A stretch of 64,000 nucleotides of DNA from Microbacterium sp. T32 (GCF_001619615.1 NZ_LQQP01000001.1:62001-126000), one strand, 5' to 3'; positions 41,922 to 51,180 are shown, counted from the first letter of the stretch. The notes: generated by a model from the letters alone, not told the origin. Program-made: numbers and translations.

Positions 41922-41935
41922 TGTGAACGAGCACA
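41922..41935. promoter_or_regulatory. LacI-type operator 1
   Basis: TGTGAACGAGCACA, a half-degenerate copy of the same palindrome as sites 2 and 3. It lies 19 bp upstream of the repressor's own -10 box and may mediate autoregulation. Confidence 0.7.
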
Positions 41936-41979
41936 GATTGATAACGAAGACTTGACGCGGAAAACGCCGGATGCCACTC

Positions 41980-41993
41980 TGTGTACGTTCACA
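41980..41993. promoter_or_regulatory. LacI-type operator 2, near the galactoside promoter
   Basis: TGTGTACGTTCACA. A TTGACG at 41952-41957 is a good -35 candidate, which would place the -10 region over or just before this operator, a classic repression geometry. Confidence 0.8.
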
Positions 41994-42025
41994 GAACCTC
42001 GACGGTGAGGCATCCCGCTCGAGAC

Positions 42026-42039
42026 TGTGCACGTTCACA
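42026..42039. promoter_or_regulatory. LacI-type operator 3
   Basis: TGTGCACGTTCACA, 46 bp downstream of site 2 and just before the ribosome site of the GH42 gene. The consensus of the three is TGTGNACGNNCACA. Confidence 0.8.
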
Positions 42040-42053
42040 GAACGAGGAGCAGG

Positions 42054-44063
42054 ATGACCGGCCGGACCCCCTTCACGCACGAGGGCATCGCCTTCGGGTG
42101 CGACTACAACCCCGAGCAGTGGGCGCCCGAGGTGTGGGACGAGGACATCCGCCTGATGCGCGAGGCCGGGGTCGATCTGGTCGCGATCAACATCTTCGGG
42201 TGGTCGCACCTGCAGCCGGGCCCGGACGCGTTCGACTTCGCGGCCCTGGACGACATCCTCGAGCGGCTGCACGCCGCCGGCATCCGGGTCAACCTCGGGA
42301 CCGGGACCGCCTCCGCGCCCGCGTGGCTCAGCCGTGCGTATCCCGAGGTTCTGCCGATGGCGGAGGACGGCACGCGCCGCTACCCCGGCGGACGCCAGGC
42401 CTGGTGCCCCAGCTCGCCGATCTTCCGCACGGCATCCCTCCGTCTCGTCGAAGCGGTCGCCGCGCGGTACGGGTCGCACCCCGCCGTGGCGCTCTGGCAC
42501 GTCTCGAACGAACTCGGATGCCACAACGCCCTCTGCTATTGCGACGAGAGCGCCGCGGCGTTCCGGGTCTGGCTGCGTGAGCGGTACGGGTCCGTCGCCG
42601 AGCTCAACCGGGCCTGGGGCACCGCGTTCTGGAGCCAGTCGTATTACGACTGGGAGGAGATCCTCCCGCCGCGGGCGGCCCTGTCGGCCCGGAACCCGGG
42701 GCAGCTGCTGGACTTCCACCGCTTCAGCTCGGACGCCGTCTTCGCGCAGTATCGGGCGGAGGCCGACGTGCTCCGGCGCCTCAGCGACCGCCCGGTGACG
42801 ACGAACTTCATGGTCACCGCGCACATCGAGAACATGGACTACTGGACGTGGGCCGACGAGATGGACGTCGTCGCCAACGACCACTACCTCGACCACCGCC
42901 TGGGTGACCCGCTGAGCGAGCTCGCGTTCGCCGCGGACCTCACCCGGGGGCTGGCGAAGGGCGCGCCGTGGATCCTCATGGAGCACTCCACCGGTGCCGT
43001 CAACTGGCAGCCGCTGAACCTCGCCAAGGAGCCCGGTCAGCTGCTGCGCAACTCGCTCACCCACGTCGCGCGCGGCGCCGACGGCGTGTGCTTCTTCCAG
43101 TGGCGTGCCTCTCTGCAGGGCGCCGAGAAGTTCCACTCCGCGATGCTGCCGCACGCCGGCACCGACTCCGCGGTGTGGCGAGAGGTCGTCGAACTCGGCG
43201 GCATCCTGGACCGGCTCGGCGAGGTCGCGGGCTCGCGCGTCCTCGCCGACGCCGCCGTCGTCTTCTCCTGGGAGGCGTGGTGGGCGACCGACACCGAGTG
43301 CCGCCCCACCCAGGCGGTCGGCTACCTCACGCAGGTCCACGCGGCCTACGCCGCGCTGCACGCCGAGGGGCTGACGGTGGACATCGTGCGACCGGGCGGC
43401 GACCTGTCCGCGTACCGCGTGGTCGTGGTTCCCGGGCTTCACCTCCTGCGCGCCGACGAAGCCGCCGTCCTGACCGACTGGGTCGCCGCGGGCGGCACCG
43501 CGGTCGTGACCTACTACTCGGGCATCGTCGACGAGAACGACCGCGTCTGGGCGGGGGGCTACACCGGTCCGCTGCGCGAGGCTCTCGGCATCCATGTCGA
43601 GGAGTTCGCGCCCGTCGCGCTCGGCGTGGCGATCGCGCTCGACGACGGCACGCGCTCCCACCTGTGGAGCGAGCGCCTGCGCGCGACGACGGCGGAGACG
43701 GTGGCGACGTTCGCCGACGGTCCCGCGGCCGGGTCGCCGGCGATCACCCGCAACGCGCACGGGCGGGGGAGGGCGTGGTACTTCGCCACCCAGCTCGAGC
43801 CCGCGGCTCTCGCCGACCGGATCGGCGCGATCGCGCGGGAGGCGGGCGTGCGTCCGCCCCTCGACGTCGACGCCGCCGGGGCGTTCGAGATCGTGCGGCG
43901 CCGCGGGGACAACGCGTCCTACGTCTTCGTCGTCAACCACGGCGACACCGACCTCGTGGCCGACGTGCGCGGCACCGAGCTCATCACGGGAACCGCGGTC
44001 GAAGACCGACTGCGCGTGCCCTCCGGCGCCGTGCGCGTCGTCCGAGAGGAGATCCACTCATGA
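42054..44063 (+). CDS. Beta-galactosidase, glycoside hydrolase family 42
   Basis: 669 aa from the ATG at 42054, preceded by GAGGAG. A TIM barrel with FGCDYNPEQW at the start is followed by the acid/base Glu153 in ALWHVSNELGCH and the nucleophile Glu310 in WILMEHSTGAVNWQ. Cysteines around CHNALCYC (156-163) match the zinc-binding cluster of many GH42 enzymes. The trimerisation and C-terminal domains complete the family length. No signal peptide is present, so it splits imported beta-galactosides in the cytosol. Its stop overlaps the next gene's start (ATGA). Confidence 0.95.
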   Translation: MTGRTPFTHEGIAFGCDYNPEQWAPEVWDEDIRLMREAGVDLVAINIFGWSHLQPGPDAFDFAALDDILERLHAAGIRVNLGTGTASAPAWLSRAYPEVLPMAEDGTRRYPGGRQAWCPSSPIFRTASLRLVEAVAARYGSHPAVALWHVSNELGCHNALCYCDESAAAFRVWLRERYGSVAELNRAWGTAFWSQSYYDWEEILPPRAALSARNPGQLLDFHRFSSDAVFAQYRAEADVLRRLSDRPVTTNFMVTAHIENMDYWTWADEMDVVANDHYLDHRLGDPLSELAFAADLTRGLAKGAPWILMEHSTGAVNWQPLNLAKEPGQLLRNSLTHVARGADGVCFFQWRASLQGAEKFHSAMLPHAGTDSAVWREVVELGGILDRLGEVAGSRVLADAAVVFSWEAWWATDTECRPTQAVGYLTQVHAAYAALHAEGLTVDIVRPGGDLSAYRVVVVPGLHLLRADEAAVLTDWVAAGGTAVVTYYSGIVDENDRVWAGGYTGPLREALGIHVEEFAPVALGVAIALDDGTRSHLWSERLRATTAETVATFADGPAAGSPAITRNAHGRGRAWYFATQLEPAALADRIGAIAREAGVRPPLDVDAAGAFEIVRRRGDNASYVFVVNHGDTDLVADVRGTELITGTAVEDRLRVPSGAVRVVREEIHS

Positions 44064-44968
44064 CCGCTCCTGCCGCAGTGGCGCGAACGTCCCGGGGGCG
44101 TCGACGCATCCCCCACAAGAGGGCCATAGCGGCCTTCATCGCCCCCTTCGTCGTGCTCTTCGTGCTCTTCTACCTGGTGCCGATCGGCTACGCGATCTGG
44201 AAGTCGCTGCTCGTCGTCGAGCGCGAGGGCACGTTCGGCCAGGCGCGCGAAGTCTTCGGCGGCCTCGCGCAGTACGCCCTCGTGTTCCAGAACACCGCGT
44301 TCTGGACGTCGGTCGGCCGGGTGCTGCTCTTCGGCGTGGTGCAGGTGCCGGTGATGCTGGGCCTCGCGTTGCTGTTCGCCCTGCTGCTGGACTCGCCGCT
44401 GCTGCGCGGCAAGCGGTTCTTCCGCCTGGCGTTCTTCGTGCCGTACGCCGTCCCGGGCGTGATCGCGGCGATCATGTGGGGCTTCCTGTACTCGCCGAAT
44501 CTCTCGCCGTTCCCCGCCGTCACCTCGAACGTCGACCTGCTGTCCGCGGATCTCGTGCTGTGGTCGATCGCCAACGTCGTGACGTGGGTGTTCGTCAGCT
44601 ACAACATGCTGATCATCTACTCGACGCTCCTGGCGATCCCGCAGGAGATCTACGAGGCGGCGCGCATCGACGGTGCCGGCCACGTCCGCATCGCCTGGTC
44701 GATCAAGATCCCGCTGGTGCGGCCGGCTCTCGTGCTCACCGGTGTCCTGTCGATCATCGGCACCCTGCAGCTCCTCGCCGAACCGCAGACCTTCCGGTCG
44801 TTCAGCTCGGCGGTGACGAGCACCTTCACCCCCAACATGACGATCTACGCGACCAGCTCGATCCCGAACGTCTCGCTCGCGGCGGCCTTCTCGGTCGTCC
44901 TCGCGCTGGCGACGTTCGTGCTGTCGTTCACCTTCCTCCGTCTCAGCCGTCGTGGAGCACAGGCATGA
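44060..44968 (+). CDS. Carbohydrate ABC transporter permease (MalF-like)
   Basis: 302 aa. A basic N-terminus precedes six helices. The ATPase-contact EAA loop reads EAARIDGAGHVRIAWSIKIP. It starts inside the end of the GH42 gene (ATGA) and its own stop overlaps the next permease in the same way. It works with the following permease and the binding lipoprotein. No ATPase gene is present, so a shared multi-sugar ATPase (MsiK-like) elsewhere is expected; that is inference from the family. Confidence 0.94.
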   Translation: MTAPAAVARTSRGRRRIPHKRAIAAFIAPFVVLFVLFYLVPIGYAIWKSLLVVEREGTFGQAREVFGGLAQYALVFQNTAFWTSVGRVLLFGVVQVPVMLGLALLFALLLDSPLLRGKRFFRLAFFVPYAVPGVIAAIMWGFLYSPNLSPFPAVTSNVDLLSADLVLWSIANVVTWVFVSYNMLIIYSTLLAIPQEIYEAARIDGAGHVRIAWSIKIPLVRPALVLTGVLSIIGTLQLLAEPQTFRSFSSAVTSTFTPNMTIYATSSIPNVSLAAAFSVVLALATFVLSFTFLRLSRRGAQA

Positions 44969-45822
44969 AAACAAGCTCAGGCCCCCGCGAGAGCATCCTG
45001 TCGCGCACGACCGCGATGGTCGTGATGGGCATCTTCACGCTGTACTTCCTGATCCCGCTGTGGTGGCTCGTCGTGGCATCCACGAAGGACCGCGGACAGC
45101 TGTTCAGCACCAACGCCCTGTGGTTCGCCGACTTCCGGTTCTTCGACAACGTCGCGCAGCTGTTCGCCTACCGCGACGGCGTGTACCTGAAGTGGCTGGG
45201 CAACAGCGTCCTGTACGCGGGTGTCGGCGGCGTCATCGCGACGGTCATCGCCGCGATGTGCGGCTACGCGCTGGCGAAGTATCGGTTCCCGGGACGCGAG
45301 GCCATCTTCAACACCGTCCTCGGCGGGGTGCTCGTGCCCGCCACGGCCCTCGCGCTGCCGCTGTTCCTGCTGTTCAGCCAGGTGCAGCTCACCGACACCT
45401 ACTGGGCCGTGCTGCTCCCGAGCATCGTGAGCCCGTTCGGCGTCTACCTCACGCGCGTGTTCGCCGAGGCATCCGTTCCCGACGAACTCCTCGAGGCCAG
45501 CCGCCTCGACGGGGCGGGGGAGGTGCGGACGTTCTTCACGGTGTCGATCCGTCTGATGTTCCCGGCGCTGGTGACGGTGTTCCTGTTCCAGTTCGTCTCG
45601 ATCTGGAACAACTTCTTCCTGCCGCTGATCATGCTCCGCAGCGAAGATCTGTTCCCCGTCACCTACGGCCTCTATGCGTGGAACTCCACCATCAACCAGT
45701 TCCCCGAGCTGCGCACGTACGTGCTGGTCGGGTCCCTCATCTCCATCGTCCCGCTCATCGTGACGTTCCTGCTGCTCCAGAGGTACTGGCGCACCGGGCT
45801 CGGCACGGGGGCCATCAAGTAA
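44965..45822 (+). CDS. Carbohydrate ABC transporter permease (MalG-like)
   Basis: 285 aa, starting at the ATG at 44965 that overlaps the previous stop. Helices at the N-terminus (MVVMGIFTLYFLIPLWWLVV) and the EAA loop ELLEASRLDGAGEVRTFFTV are typical. The C-terminal LLLQRYWRTGLGTGAIK is the standard MalG-type ending. It pairs with the MalF-like protein just upstream. Confidence 0.95.
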   Translation: MKTSSGPRESILSRTTAMVVMGIFTLYFLIPLWWLVVASTKDRGQLFSTNALWFADFRFFDNVAQLFAYRDGVYLKWLGNSVLYAGVGGVIATVIAAMCGYALAKYRFPGREAIFNTVLGGVLVPATALALPLFLLFSQVQLTDTYWAVLLPSIVSPFGVYLTRVFAEASVPDELLEASRLDGAGEVRTFFTVSIRLMFPALVTVFLFQFVSIWNNFFLPLIMLRSEDLFPVTYGLYAWNSTINQFPELRTYVLVGSLISIVPLIVTFLLLQRYWRTGLGTGAIK

Positions 45823-45830
45823 CACACCCT

Positions 45831-45851
45831 CCCGCCGGCACGACCGGCGGG
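45831..45851 (+). promoter_or_regulatory. Hairpin between permease and binding-protein genes
   Basis: Perfect 8-bp stem CCCGCCGG / CCGGCGGG around CACGA in the 48-nt gap, without a T-run. Such structures often protect or attenuate the transcript so that binding protein is made in excess of permease. Confidence 0.55.
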
Positions 45852-45870
45852 TCAACCGAGAGAAGGAATC

Positions 45871-47196
45871 ATGCAGCACAAGAAGAGAGCGGTCAGCGTC
45901 GCCCTGCTCGCCGCGGGCGCCCTGGTCATGGCGGGATGCTCGTCGTCGAGCACCGGCAGCACCGACGCGGCGTCGTGCGCCCCCGCCGGCGAGAACGTGA
46001 CGCTCACGTTCACGTCGTGGATCCCGGGTATCGAGGATGCCGTGAAGATCTGGAACGACAAGAACCCCGACATCCAGGTGCAGGTGCAGACCGGCCCCTC
46101 GGGCAACGCCGGCACGTACCAGAACTTCTTCAACCAGCTCCAGGCGGGGAACGCCCCCGACCTCGGCCAGATCGAGTACGACGCGCTGCCGAACTTCCGG
46201 GTGCAGGACGGTCTCGCGAACCTCGGCGCGTGCGAAGACGTCGTCGCGGCCAAGGACCAGTTCGTCGACTGGACCTGGAAGCAGGTCACCCTCGGCACCG
46301 ACAACGAGGTCTACGGCGTGCCTCAGGATGCCGGCCCCATGGCGCTGTTCTACCGCAAGGACCTGTTCGAGCAGAACGGCATCGCGATCCCCACGACGTG
46401 GGACGAGTACCGCGAGGCGGCGAAGAAGATCCGCGCGCTCGGCGGTTATATCACCAACTTCTCGCAGAGTGACATCAACCAGTTCGCGGGCTTCGTGTGG
46501 CAGGCCGGCGGTCAGTGGTTCTCCAACGACGGCGACGCCTGGAAGGTCGACCTCACCAGCGACGCCTCGAAGAAGGTCGCCGACTACTGGCAGGGCCTGA
46601 TCGCCGACGACCTCGTGTCGTCGTACCCGGCCTGGACCGACGAGTGGAACAACGCGTACAACACCGGCCAGGTGTGGACGTGGAACTCCGCCGTCTGGGG
46701 TGCCAACTCCATCTCCAGCGGTGCTCCCGACACGTCGGGCAAGTGGGCGGTGGCCGAGGCTCCGCAGTGGCAGGCCGGGCAGTCGGTCGCCGGGAACTGG
46801 GGCGGATCCTCGATCGCCGTCTTCAAGTCCACGAAGCACCTCTACGAGGCGGCGAAGTTCGCGCTGTGGCTGAACACCTCCGAGGAGGCGCTGACGTCGC
46901 TGAACAAGACCGCGGCGATCTACCCCGCGACCAAGGACGGCCTGAAGCTGCCCTCGCTGCAGGAGGGCGTGCCCTTCTACGGTGACCAGAAGATCTACGA
47001 CGTGTTCGCCAAGGCCTCCAGTGAGGTCGACCCGAACTTCGTCTGGGGTCCCACGATGACGCAGGTCTACGCCGACGTGTCGGACGGCTTCAAGGCCGCC
47101 GTCGCCGGGTCGGGCACGCTCGACCAGGCGCTGGCATCCGCCCAGGACAAGACCATCGCGACCCTCGAGGCGCAGTCGATCCCGGTCGCGAAGTAA
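45871..47196 (+). CDS. Carbohydrate ABC transporter substrate-binding lipoprotein
   Basis: 441 aa. The signal peptide has lipobox LVMAGC with Cys23 and a Ser/Thr-rich linker. The mature part (VTLTFTSWIPGIEDAVKIWN, PMALFYRKDLFEQNGI, WGGSSIAVFKSTKHLYEAA) is a MalE-type two-lobe binding protein. GAGAGAAGGAA precedes the ATG. It captures the oligosaccharide for the two permeases. Given the flanking GH42 and GH36 genes, galacto-oligosaccharides such as raffinose-type or galactan-derived sugars are likely, by inference. Confidence 0.95.
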   Translation: MQHKKRAVSVALLAAGALVMAGCSSSSTGSTDAASCAPAGENVTLTFTSWIPGIEDAVKIWNDKNPDIQVQVQTGPSGNAGTYQNFFNQLQAGNAPDLGQIEYDALPNFRVQDGLANLGACEDVVAAKDQFVDWTWKQVTLGTDNEVYGVPQDAGPMALFYRKDLFEQNGIAIPTTWDEYREAAKKIRALGGYITNFSQSDINQFAGFVWQAGGQWFSNDGDAWKVDLTSDASKKVADYWQGLIADDLVSSYPAWTDEWNNAYNTGQVWTWNSAVWGANSISSGAPDTSGKWAVAEAPQWQAGQSVAGNWGGSSIAVFKSTKHLYEAAKFALWLNTSEEALTSLNKTAAIYPATKDGLKLPSLQEGVPFYGDQKIYDVFAKASSEVDPNFVWGPTMTQVYADVSDGFKAAVAGSGTLDQALASAQDKTIATLEAQSIPVAK

Positions 47197-47205
47197 CCTC
47201 CAGGC

Positions 47206-49269
47206 ATGATCCATCACCTCCGCGCCGCGGGCGTCGACTTCATCCTCGACGCCCGCGGCACGGCGGCGCCCGTCGTGGTGCACTGGGGGCGCGCCCTCGG
47301 TGACCTCGACGCCGCCGCCCTCCGTGCCCTGGCCGATGCCGCGATCCCCGCCGTCGCGCCGAGCTCGATCGATCGTCCCTTCCGGGTCGGTGTTGTTCCT
47401 CTCCTCACGGAGGGCTGGACCGGCCGTCCCCCCGTCGAGATCTCCCCGTTCTCCCCAGCTTTGCGCCACCTCGGCACCCGACGCGACGGTGACACGCTCG
47501 TCGTGACGCTCGCCCTCGGCGACGCGTGGCTCGAGCTGCGCTACACACTGACGCCGCAGGGCGTCCTCCTCGTCGATCGCCGCGTGCGCAACGACGGTGT
47601 CGCCGACATCGAGGTGCGCGCGCTCGCCGCGCTCCTGCCCGTGCCCGCGCGGGCACGCGAGGTGCTGGACTTCTCCGGCCGCTGGGCCGGGGAGCGCGAA
47701 CCGCAGCGTCTGCTCCCGGGCCACGGCGTCTGGGCCCGCGACACCCGCCACGGTCGCGGAGGCCACGACGACCCGTTCCTGTTCACCGTCGGCACGCCCG
47801 GGTTCGGGTTCCGTCACGGCGAGGTGTGGGCCACCCACGTCGCGTGGAGCGGCGACCGTTCCGTGTGGTTCGAACGCAGCGACGTGGGTTTCTCCGTCGT
47901 CGGGGCCGGCGAACGCCTCGACGCTCTGGCGCTCGCCCCGGGCGAGACGCACGAGGCGCCGACCGTCGTGGCCGTGTGGTCCGACGACGGCCTCGACGGG
48001 CTCTCGGCACGTCTGCACCCGTGGGTGCGGTCGTGGGCGACGCCCCGGGGCCCGCGTCCGGTGACGCTCAACACCTGGGAGGCGGTGTACTTCGAGCAGT
48101 CGCTGGAGCGTCTCACGCCGCTCGTCGATGCCGCCGCCCGCGTGGGTGCGGAACGCCTCGTGCTCGACGACGGGTGGTTCCACGGGCGCACCGACGACCG
48201 CCGCGCGCTCGGCGACTGGACTGTGGACGAACGCGTGTGGCCGGACGGCCTCGACCCGCTGATCTCGCGCGTCAACGGCGACGGCCTCGAGTTCGGTCTG
48301 TGGGTCGAGCCCGAGATGATCAGCGACGACTCCGACCTCGCGCGGGCGCACCCCGAGTGGATGCTGACCCCCGCGGATGCCGTGACCTGGCGGTTCCAGC
48401 ACGTGCTGGACCTCACGCACCCCGACGCGTGGCAGTACATCCACGACCGGCTCGACGCGCTGCTCGCGCAGTATCCGATCGCGGCGCTGAAGTGGGACCA
48501 CAACCGCGACCTCCTCGTCCCCCGCACCGGGGATCAGGTGCGCGCTCTGTACCGTTTGCTCGACGCCCTGCGCGCCGCGCACCCGGGTGTCGAGATCGAG
48601 TCGTGCGCGTCCGGGGGTGCCCGGATCGACCTCGGTATCCTGCGCCGCGTCGACCGGTTCTGGACCAGCGACACCAACGACCCGCTCGCCCGCCAGCGGA
48701 TCCAGCGGTGGACCGGCATCCTGATCCCGCCGGAGTTCCTCGGTTCGCACGTCGGCGACGAGCGCGCGCACACCACCGGTCGCACCGCCTCGCTGGCATT
48801 CCGGATGACGACGGCGCTGTTCCTCCACGCCGGGATCGAATCCGACATCTCGAAGGCCGACGACGCACAGCTCGACGCACTCGCCGCGTGGACCGCGCTG
48901 TACCGCGCCCATCGGGCGCTCCTCCACGGCGGCGCGACGGTCCGGGTCGACGACCCCGACCCGGCCGTGCTCCAGCACGGTGTCGTCGCCCCCGATCGCG
49001 GCGAGGCGTTGTTCGCGTACGTCGCGCTGGACCGGTTCGATCAGGCGCTGCCGTCCCCGATCGTGCTGCCGGGCCTCGACACCGACCGGCGCTACCGGGT
49101 GCGGGCGATCGACGTCGGCGCGCCGGTGCGGACGGTCCAGGATGCCGATCCCGCCTGGCTCGTGGCCGGCGGTGCGGTCCTCCCCGGATCGGTGCTGGCC
49201 GAGGGCGTGCTGCCCCCGCCGCTGCTCGCGCCCGGGGAGGCACTGCTCCTGCATGTGACGACGGAATGA
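47206..49269 (+). CDS. Alpha-galactosidase, glycoside hydrolase family 36
   Basis: 687 aa, cytosolic. N-terminal beta-supersandwich, then the catalytic barrel with LVLDDGWFHGR, WVEPEMISDDSDL, nucleophile Asp431 in AALKWDHNRDL, ESCASGGARIDLG and acid/base Asp489 in RFWTSDTNDPL. The C-terminal antiparallel domain is complete. It removes alpha-linked galactose from the imported oligosaccharide, while the GH42 enzyme cuts beta-linked galactose. Start 9 nt after the binding-protein stop; an intrinsic terminator follows. Confidence 0.95.
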   Translation: MIHHLRAAGVDFILDARGTAAPVVVHWGRALGDLDAAALRALADAAIPAVAPSSIDRPFRVGVVPLLTEGWTGRPPVEISPFSPALRHLGTRRDGDTLVVTLALGDAWLELRYTLTPQGVLLVDRRVRNDGVADIEVRALAALLPVPARAREVLDFSGRWAGEREPQRLLPGHGVWARDTRHGRGGHDDPFLFTVGTPGFGFRHGEVWATHVAWSGDRSVWFERSDVGFSVVGAGERLDALALAPGETHEAPTVVAVWSDDGLDGLSARLHPWVRSWATPRGPRPVTLNTWEAVYFEQSLERLTPLVDAAARVGAERLVLDDGWFHGRTDDRRALGDWTVDERVWPDGLDPLISRVNGDGLEFGLWVEPEMISDDSDLARAHPEWMLTPADAVTWRFQHVLDLTHPDAWQYIHDRLDALLAQYPIAALKWDHNRDLLVPRTGDQVRALYRLLDALRAAHPGVEIESCASGGARIDLGILRRVDRFWTSDTNDPLARQRIQRWTGILIPPEFLGSHVGDERAHTTGRTASLAFRMTTALFLHAGIESDISKADDAQLDALAAWTALYRAHRALLHGGATVRVDDPDPAVLQHGVVAPDRGEALFAYVALDRFDQALPSPIVLPGLDTDRRYRVRAIDVGAPVRTVQDADPAWLVAGGAVLPGSVLAEGVLPPPLLAPGEALLLHVTTE

Positions 49270-49279
49270 GATGACAGCG

Positions 49280-49311
49280 AAAACCCCGCCCCGAGAAAGG
49301 GGCGGGGTTTT
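49280..49311. terminator. Intrinsic terminator of the galactoside operon (bidirectional)
   Basis: Perfect 13-bp stem AAAACCCCGCCCC / GGGGCGGGGTTTT around GAGAAA. It also serves the convergent dioxygenase gene ending at 49340. Confidence 0.92.
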
Positions 49312-49339
49312 CCTGTTCCCGGTTCGGTCCTCGTCGGGT

Positions 49340-50287
49340 TCAGTCCTCGTCGGGGGTGAACGGCACGCTGCCGGCGCTGCAGTACGAGCCGGGGGAGTGC
49401 ACGAGGTGGGCGATGCGCAGCTCGGCGTCGGCGTCGCCCGACATCTCGGGTCGGAGCTGGGGCGAGGCGTTCCACTGGAACTGCTCCTGACCGGGGAAAC
49501 GGCGGGCGTGGGCCTCGAGTCCGAGGGGCAGCAGGCGCATGCGACGGTCGACCCACTCGGCATCCCACGGTCCCTCCGCCTGGATCTGCTCGGCGGCGCG
49601 GAATTCGTAGTAGATGGTGCGGCGCAGGCGGTTGCCGGTGACGGCCTCGGAACCGTGCACCACCATCACGTCGTGGACGAGCACGTCGCCGGGCTCGAGC
49701 TCGACCTGGACGACGCCGGGTGCGTCCCACCCGTACTCGTCCTGCAGCTGGCAGACGTCGACGGGCGCGAGGTGCGAGCCGGGGGCGACGCGGAGGGCGC
49801 CTTCGCCGGCCTTGGAGGCGTCGAGGTAGACGTCGACGTTGAAGATGCGGTGCGTGCGGGGGTGCACGGCATCCTGGTGCCAGTCGATCGCCGCGCCGTC
49901 GCCGGTGTCCTTGAAGACGAGCGACTCGTAGGTGGGGACGAGGTCGGGACCGGCGAGGCTCTCGGCGATGCCGAGGACGGCGGGCGAGCCGAGCAGCTCC
50001 AGGGAGGCCGCGGAGCCTTTGCCGTGGAGGTAGTCGACGCGGAACATGCGCTGCGCGCCGCCGCGGGTGGCCCACTGGTAGTCGGGACCGTCGGGGTGGT
50101 CGGGGCCGAGGGCGCGACCGGCGGCGATCCACTCGTCGGCGGCGTCCTGCAGACGCGCGAGCAGGTCGGGCGGGATGCGCCCGGGCAGCACGACGTAACC
50201 GTGCGCGTCGAAGTGCTCGATCTGCTCGGGGGTCAGGTGGTACGGGGCGGTGGACACGGAGGTCGGTGTCGGGGTGAGGGTGCTCAT
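49340..50287 (-). CDS. Phytanoyl-CoA dioxygenase (PhyH) family protein
   Basis: 315 aa from the ATG at 50287 with TACGGT 6 nt upstream. It is a double-stranded beta-helix Fe(II)/2-oxoglutarate oxygenase. Metal ligands are visible as WHQDAVH (His137, Asp139) and the distal His211 in VMVVHGSEAVTGNRLRRT, which also supplies the 2-oxoglutarate Arg. It hydroxylates an unknown small molecule. Similar bacterial genes paired with AraC regulators act on plant or osmolyte-like compounds, but nothing here fixes the substrate. It is divergent from the AraC-type regulator. Confidence 0.87.
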   Translation of the reverse strand: MSTLTPTPTSVSTAPYHLTPEQIEHFDAHGYVVLPGRIPPDLLARLQDAADEWIAAGRALGPDHPDGPDYQWATRGGAQRMFRVDYLHGKGSAASLELLGSPAVLGIAESLAGPDLVPTYESLVFKDTGDGAAIDWHQDAVHPRTHRIFNVDVYLDASKAGEGALRVAPGSHLAPVDVCQLQDEYGWDAPGVVQVELEPGDVLVHDVMVVHGSEAVTGNRLRRTIYYEFRAAEQIQAEGPWDAEWVDRRMRLLPLGLEAHARRFPGQEQFQWNASPQLRPEMSGDADAELRIAHLVHSPGSYCSAGSVPFTPDED

Positions 50288-50293
50288 GACCTC

Positions 50294-50299
50294 ACCGTA
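50294..50299 (-). promoter_or_regulatory. Leaderless -10 box (TACGGT) of the PhyH gene
   Basis: Six nt before the ATG at 50287. Confidence 0.5.
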
Positions 50300-50360
50300 C
50301 GATCGGATGAACGCCGATTTCCTCCTGCGCAGACGCACATACTTCCGGGATACTCGGATC

Positions 50361-51170
50361 ATGGATGCCACCCCCTCGTCGTTCGATCTCGCGTGTTGGC
50401 GGGGCGCCGTGCCGCGGATGTCCGTGGCGCACACCCACGACGACCTGGAGTTCAACACCGCCCCGGTGGAGCTGGAGTACCTCGTCGACGGGCGGCAGGT
50501 CGTCATCCCGGCGGGGGCGCTCGCGGTGTTCTGGGCGGCGCGGCCGCATCAGCTCGTGCGCGACTCCGGCGGCAGCGAGCTCACGTGGCTCACGGTGCCG
50601 CTCGCTCAGGCGCGCGGGTGGCGCCTGCCGGGGGAGTTCCTCGCGCGGATGTTCGCCGGCGACATCGCGGTGGCGGAAGCGGCTCGCGGGCCGCTCGACC
50701 TGGCCGAGCGGGTCGGGTCCTGGGGCGAGGAGCTGCGTCCCGGGCATCCGCTCCGGCGGGCGGCGGTGGGGGAGGTGCAGGCGTTCGTCCTGCGCGCCGC
50801 GCAGGCGACCGCGGCGGGGGTGGCCGCGGGGAGTGTCGCGGGAGGGCTGCGGGCCGACGTGGCCGACATGGCGGCGTGGATCGCGGAGCATGCCGCCGAG
50901 GACGTCTCGGTCGCCCAGGTCGCCGACCACGTCCACCTGCACCCGCACCACGCGATGACGGTGTTCCGGGCGGCGCTCGGGGTCACGATCGGCGAGTACC
51001 TCGCGCAGTGCCGGATCGCCCGCGCACGGGAGCTGCTACTGACGACGGACGAGGCGATCCCCGACATCGCGGTATCCGCGGGATTCGGTTCACTCAGCCA
51101 GTTCTACGCGCGCTTTCGCGACCACACGGGCGAAGCCCCGGCGGCCTATCGACGGCGCCACGAGGTGTGA
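50361..51170 (+). CDS. AraC family transcriptional regulator
   Basis: 269 aa from the ATG at 50361 (GATACT 6 nt upstream); an ATG at 50307 would add 18 residues. An N-terminal cupin sensing domain (VAHTHDDLEFNTAPVELEYL, GALAVFWAARPHQLV) precedes the double helix-turn-helix: SVAQVADHVHLHPHHAMTVF, IGEYLAQCRIARARELLLTT, IAVSAGFGSLSQFYARFRDH. It is divergent from the PhyH-type oxygenase and is presumably its activator. Confidence 0.92.
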   Translation: MDATPSSFDLACWRGAVPRMSVAHTHDDLEFNTAPVELEYLVDGRQVVIPAGALAVFWAARPHQLVRDSGGSELTWLTVPLAQARGWRLPGEFLARMFAGDIAVAEAARGPLDLAERVGSWGEELRPGHPLRRAAVGEVQAFVLRAAQATAAGVAAGSVAGGLRADVADMAAWIAEHAAEDVSVAQVADHVHLHPHHAMTVFRAALGVTIGEYLAQCRIARARELLLTTDEAIPDIAVSAGFGSLSQFYARFRDHTGEAPAAYRRRHEV

Positions 51171-51180
51171 GGTGTGGCCG

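Noticed and set aside
44977..49563. A 1528-codon open frame on the minus strand through the galactoside operon
   Set aside because: It is antisense to five well-supported genes and arises from GC-rich third positions; its translation is low-complexity Arg/Gly/Val/Glu without domains.
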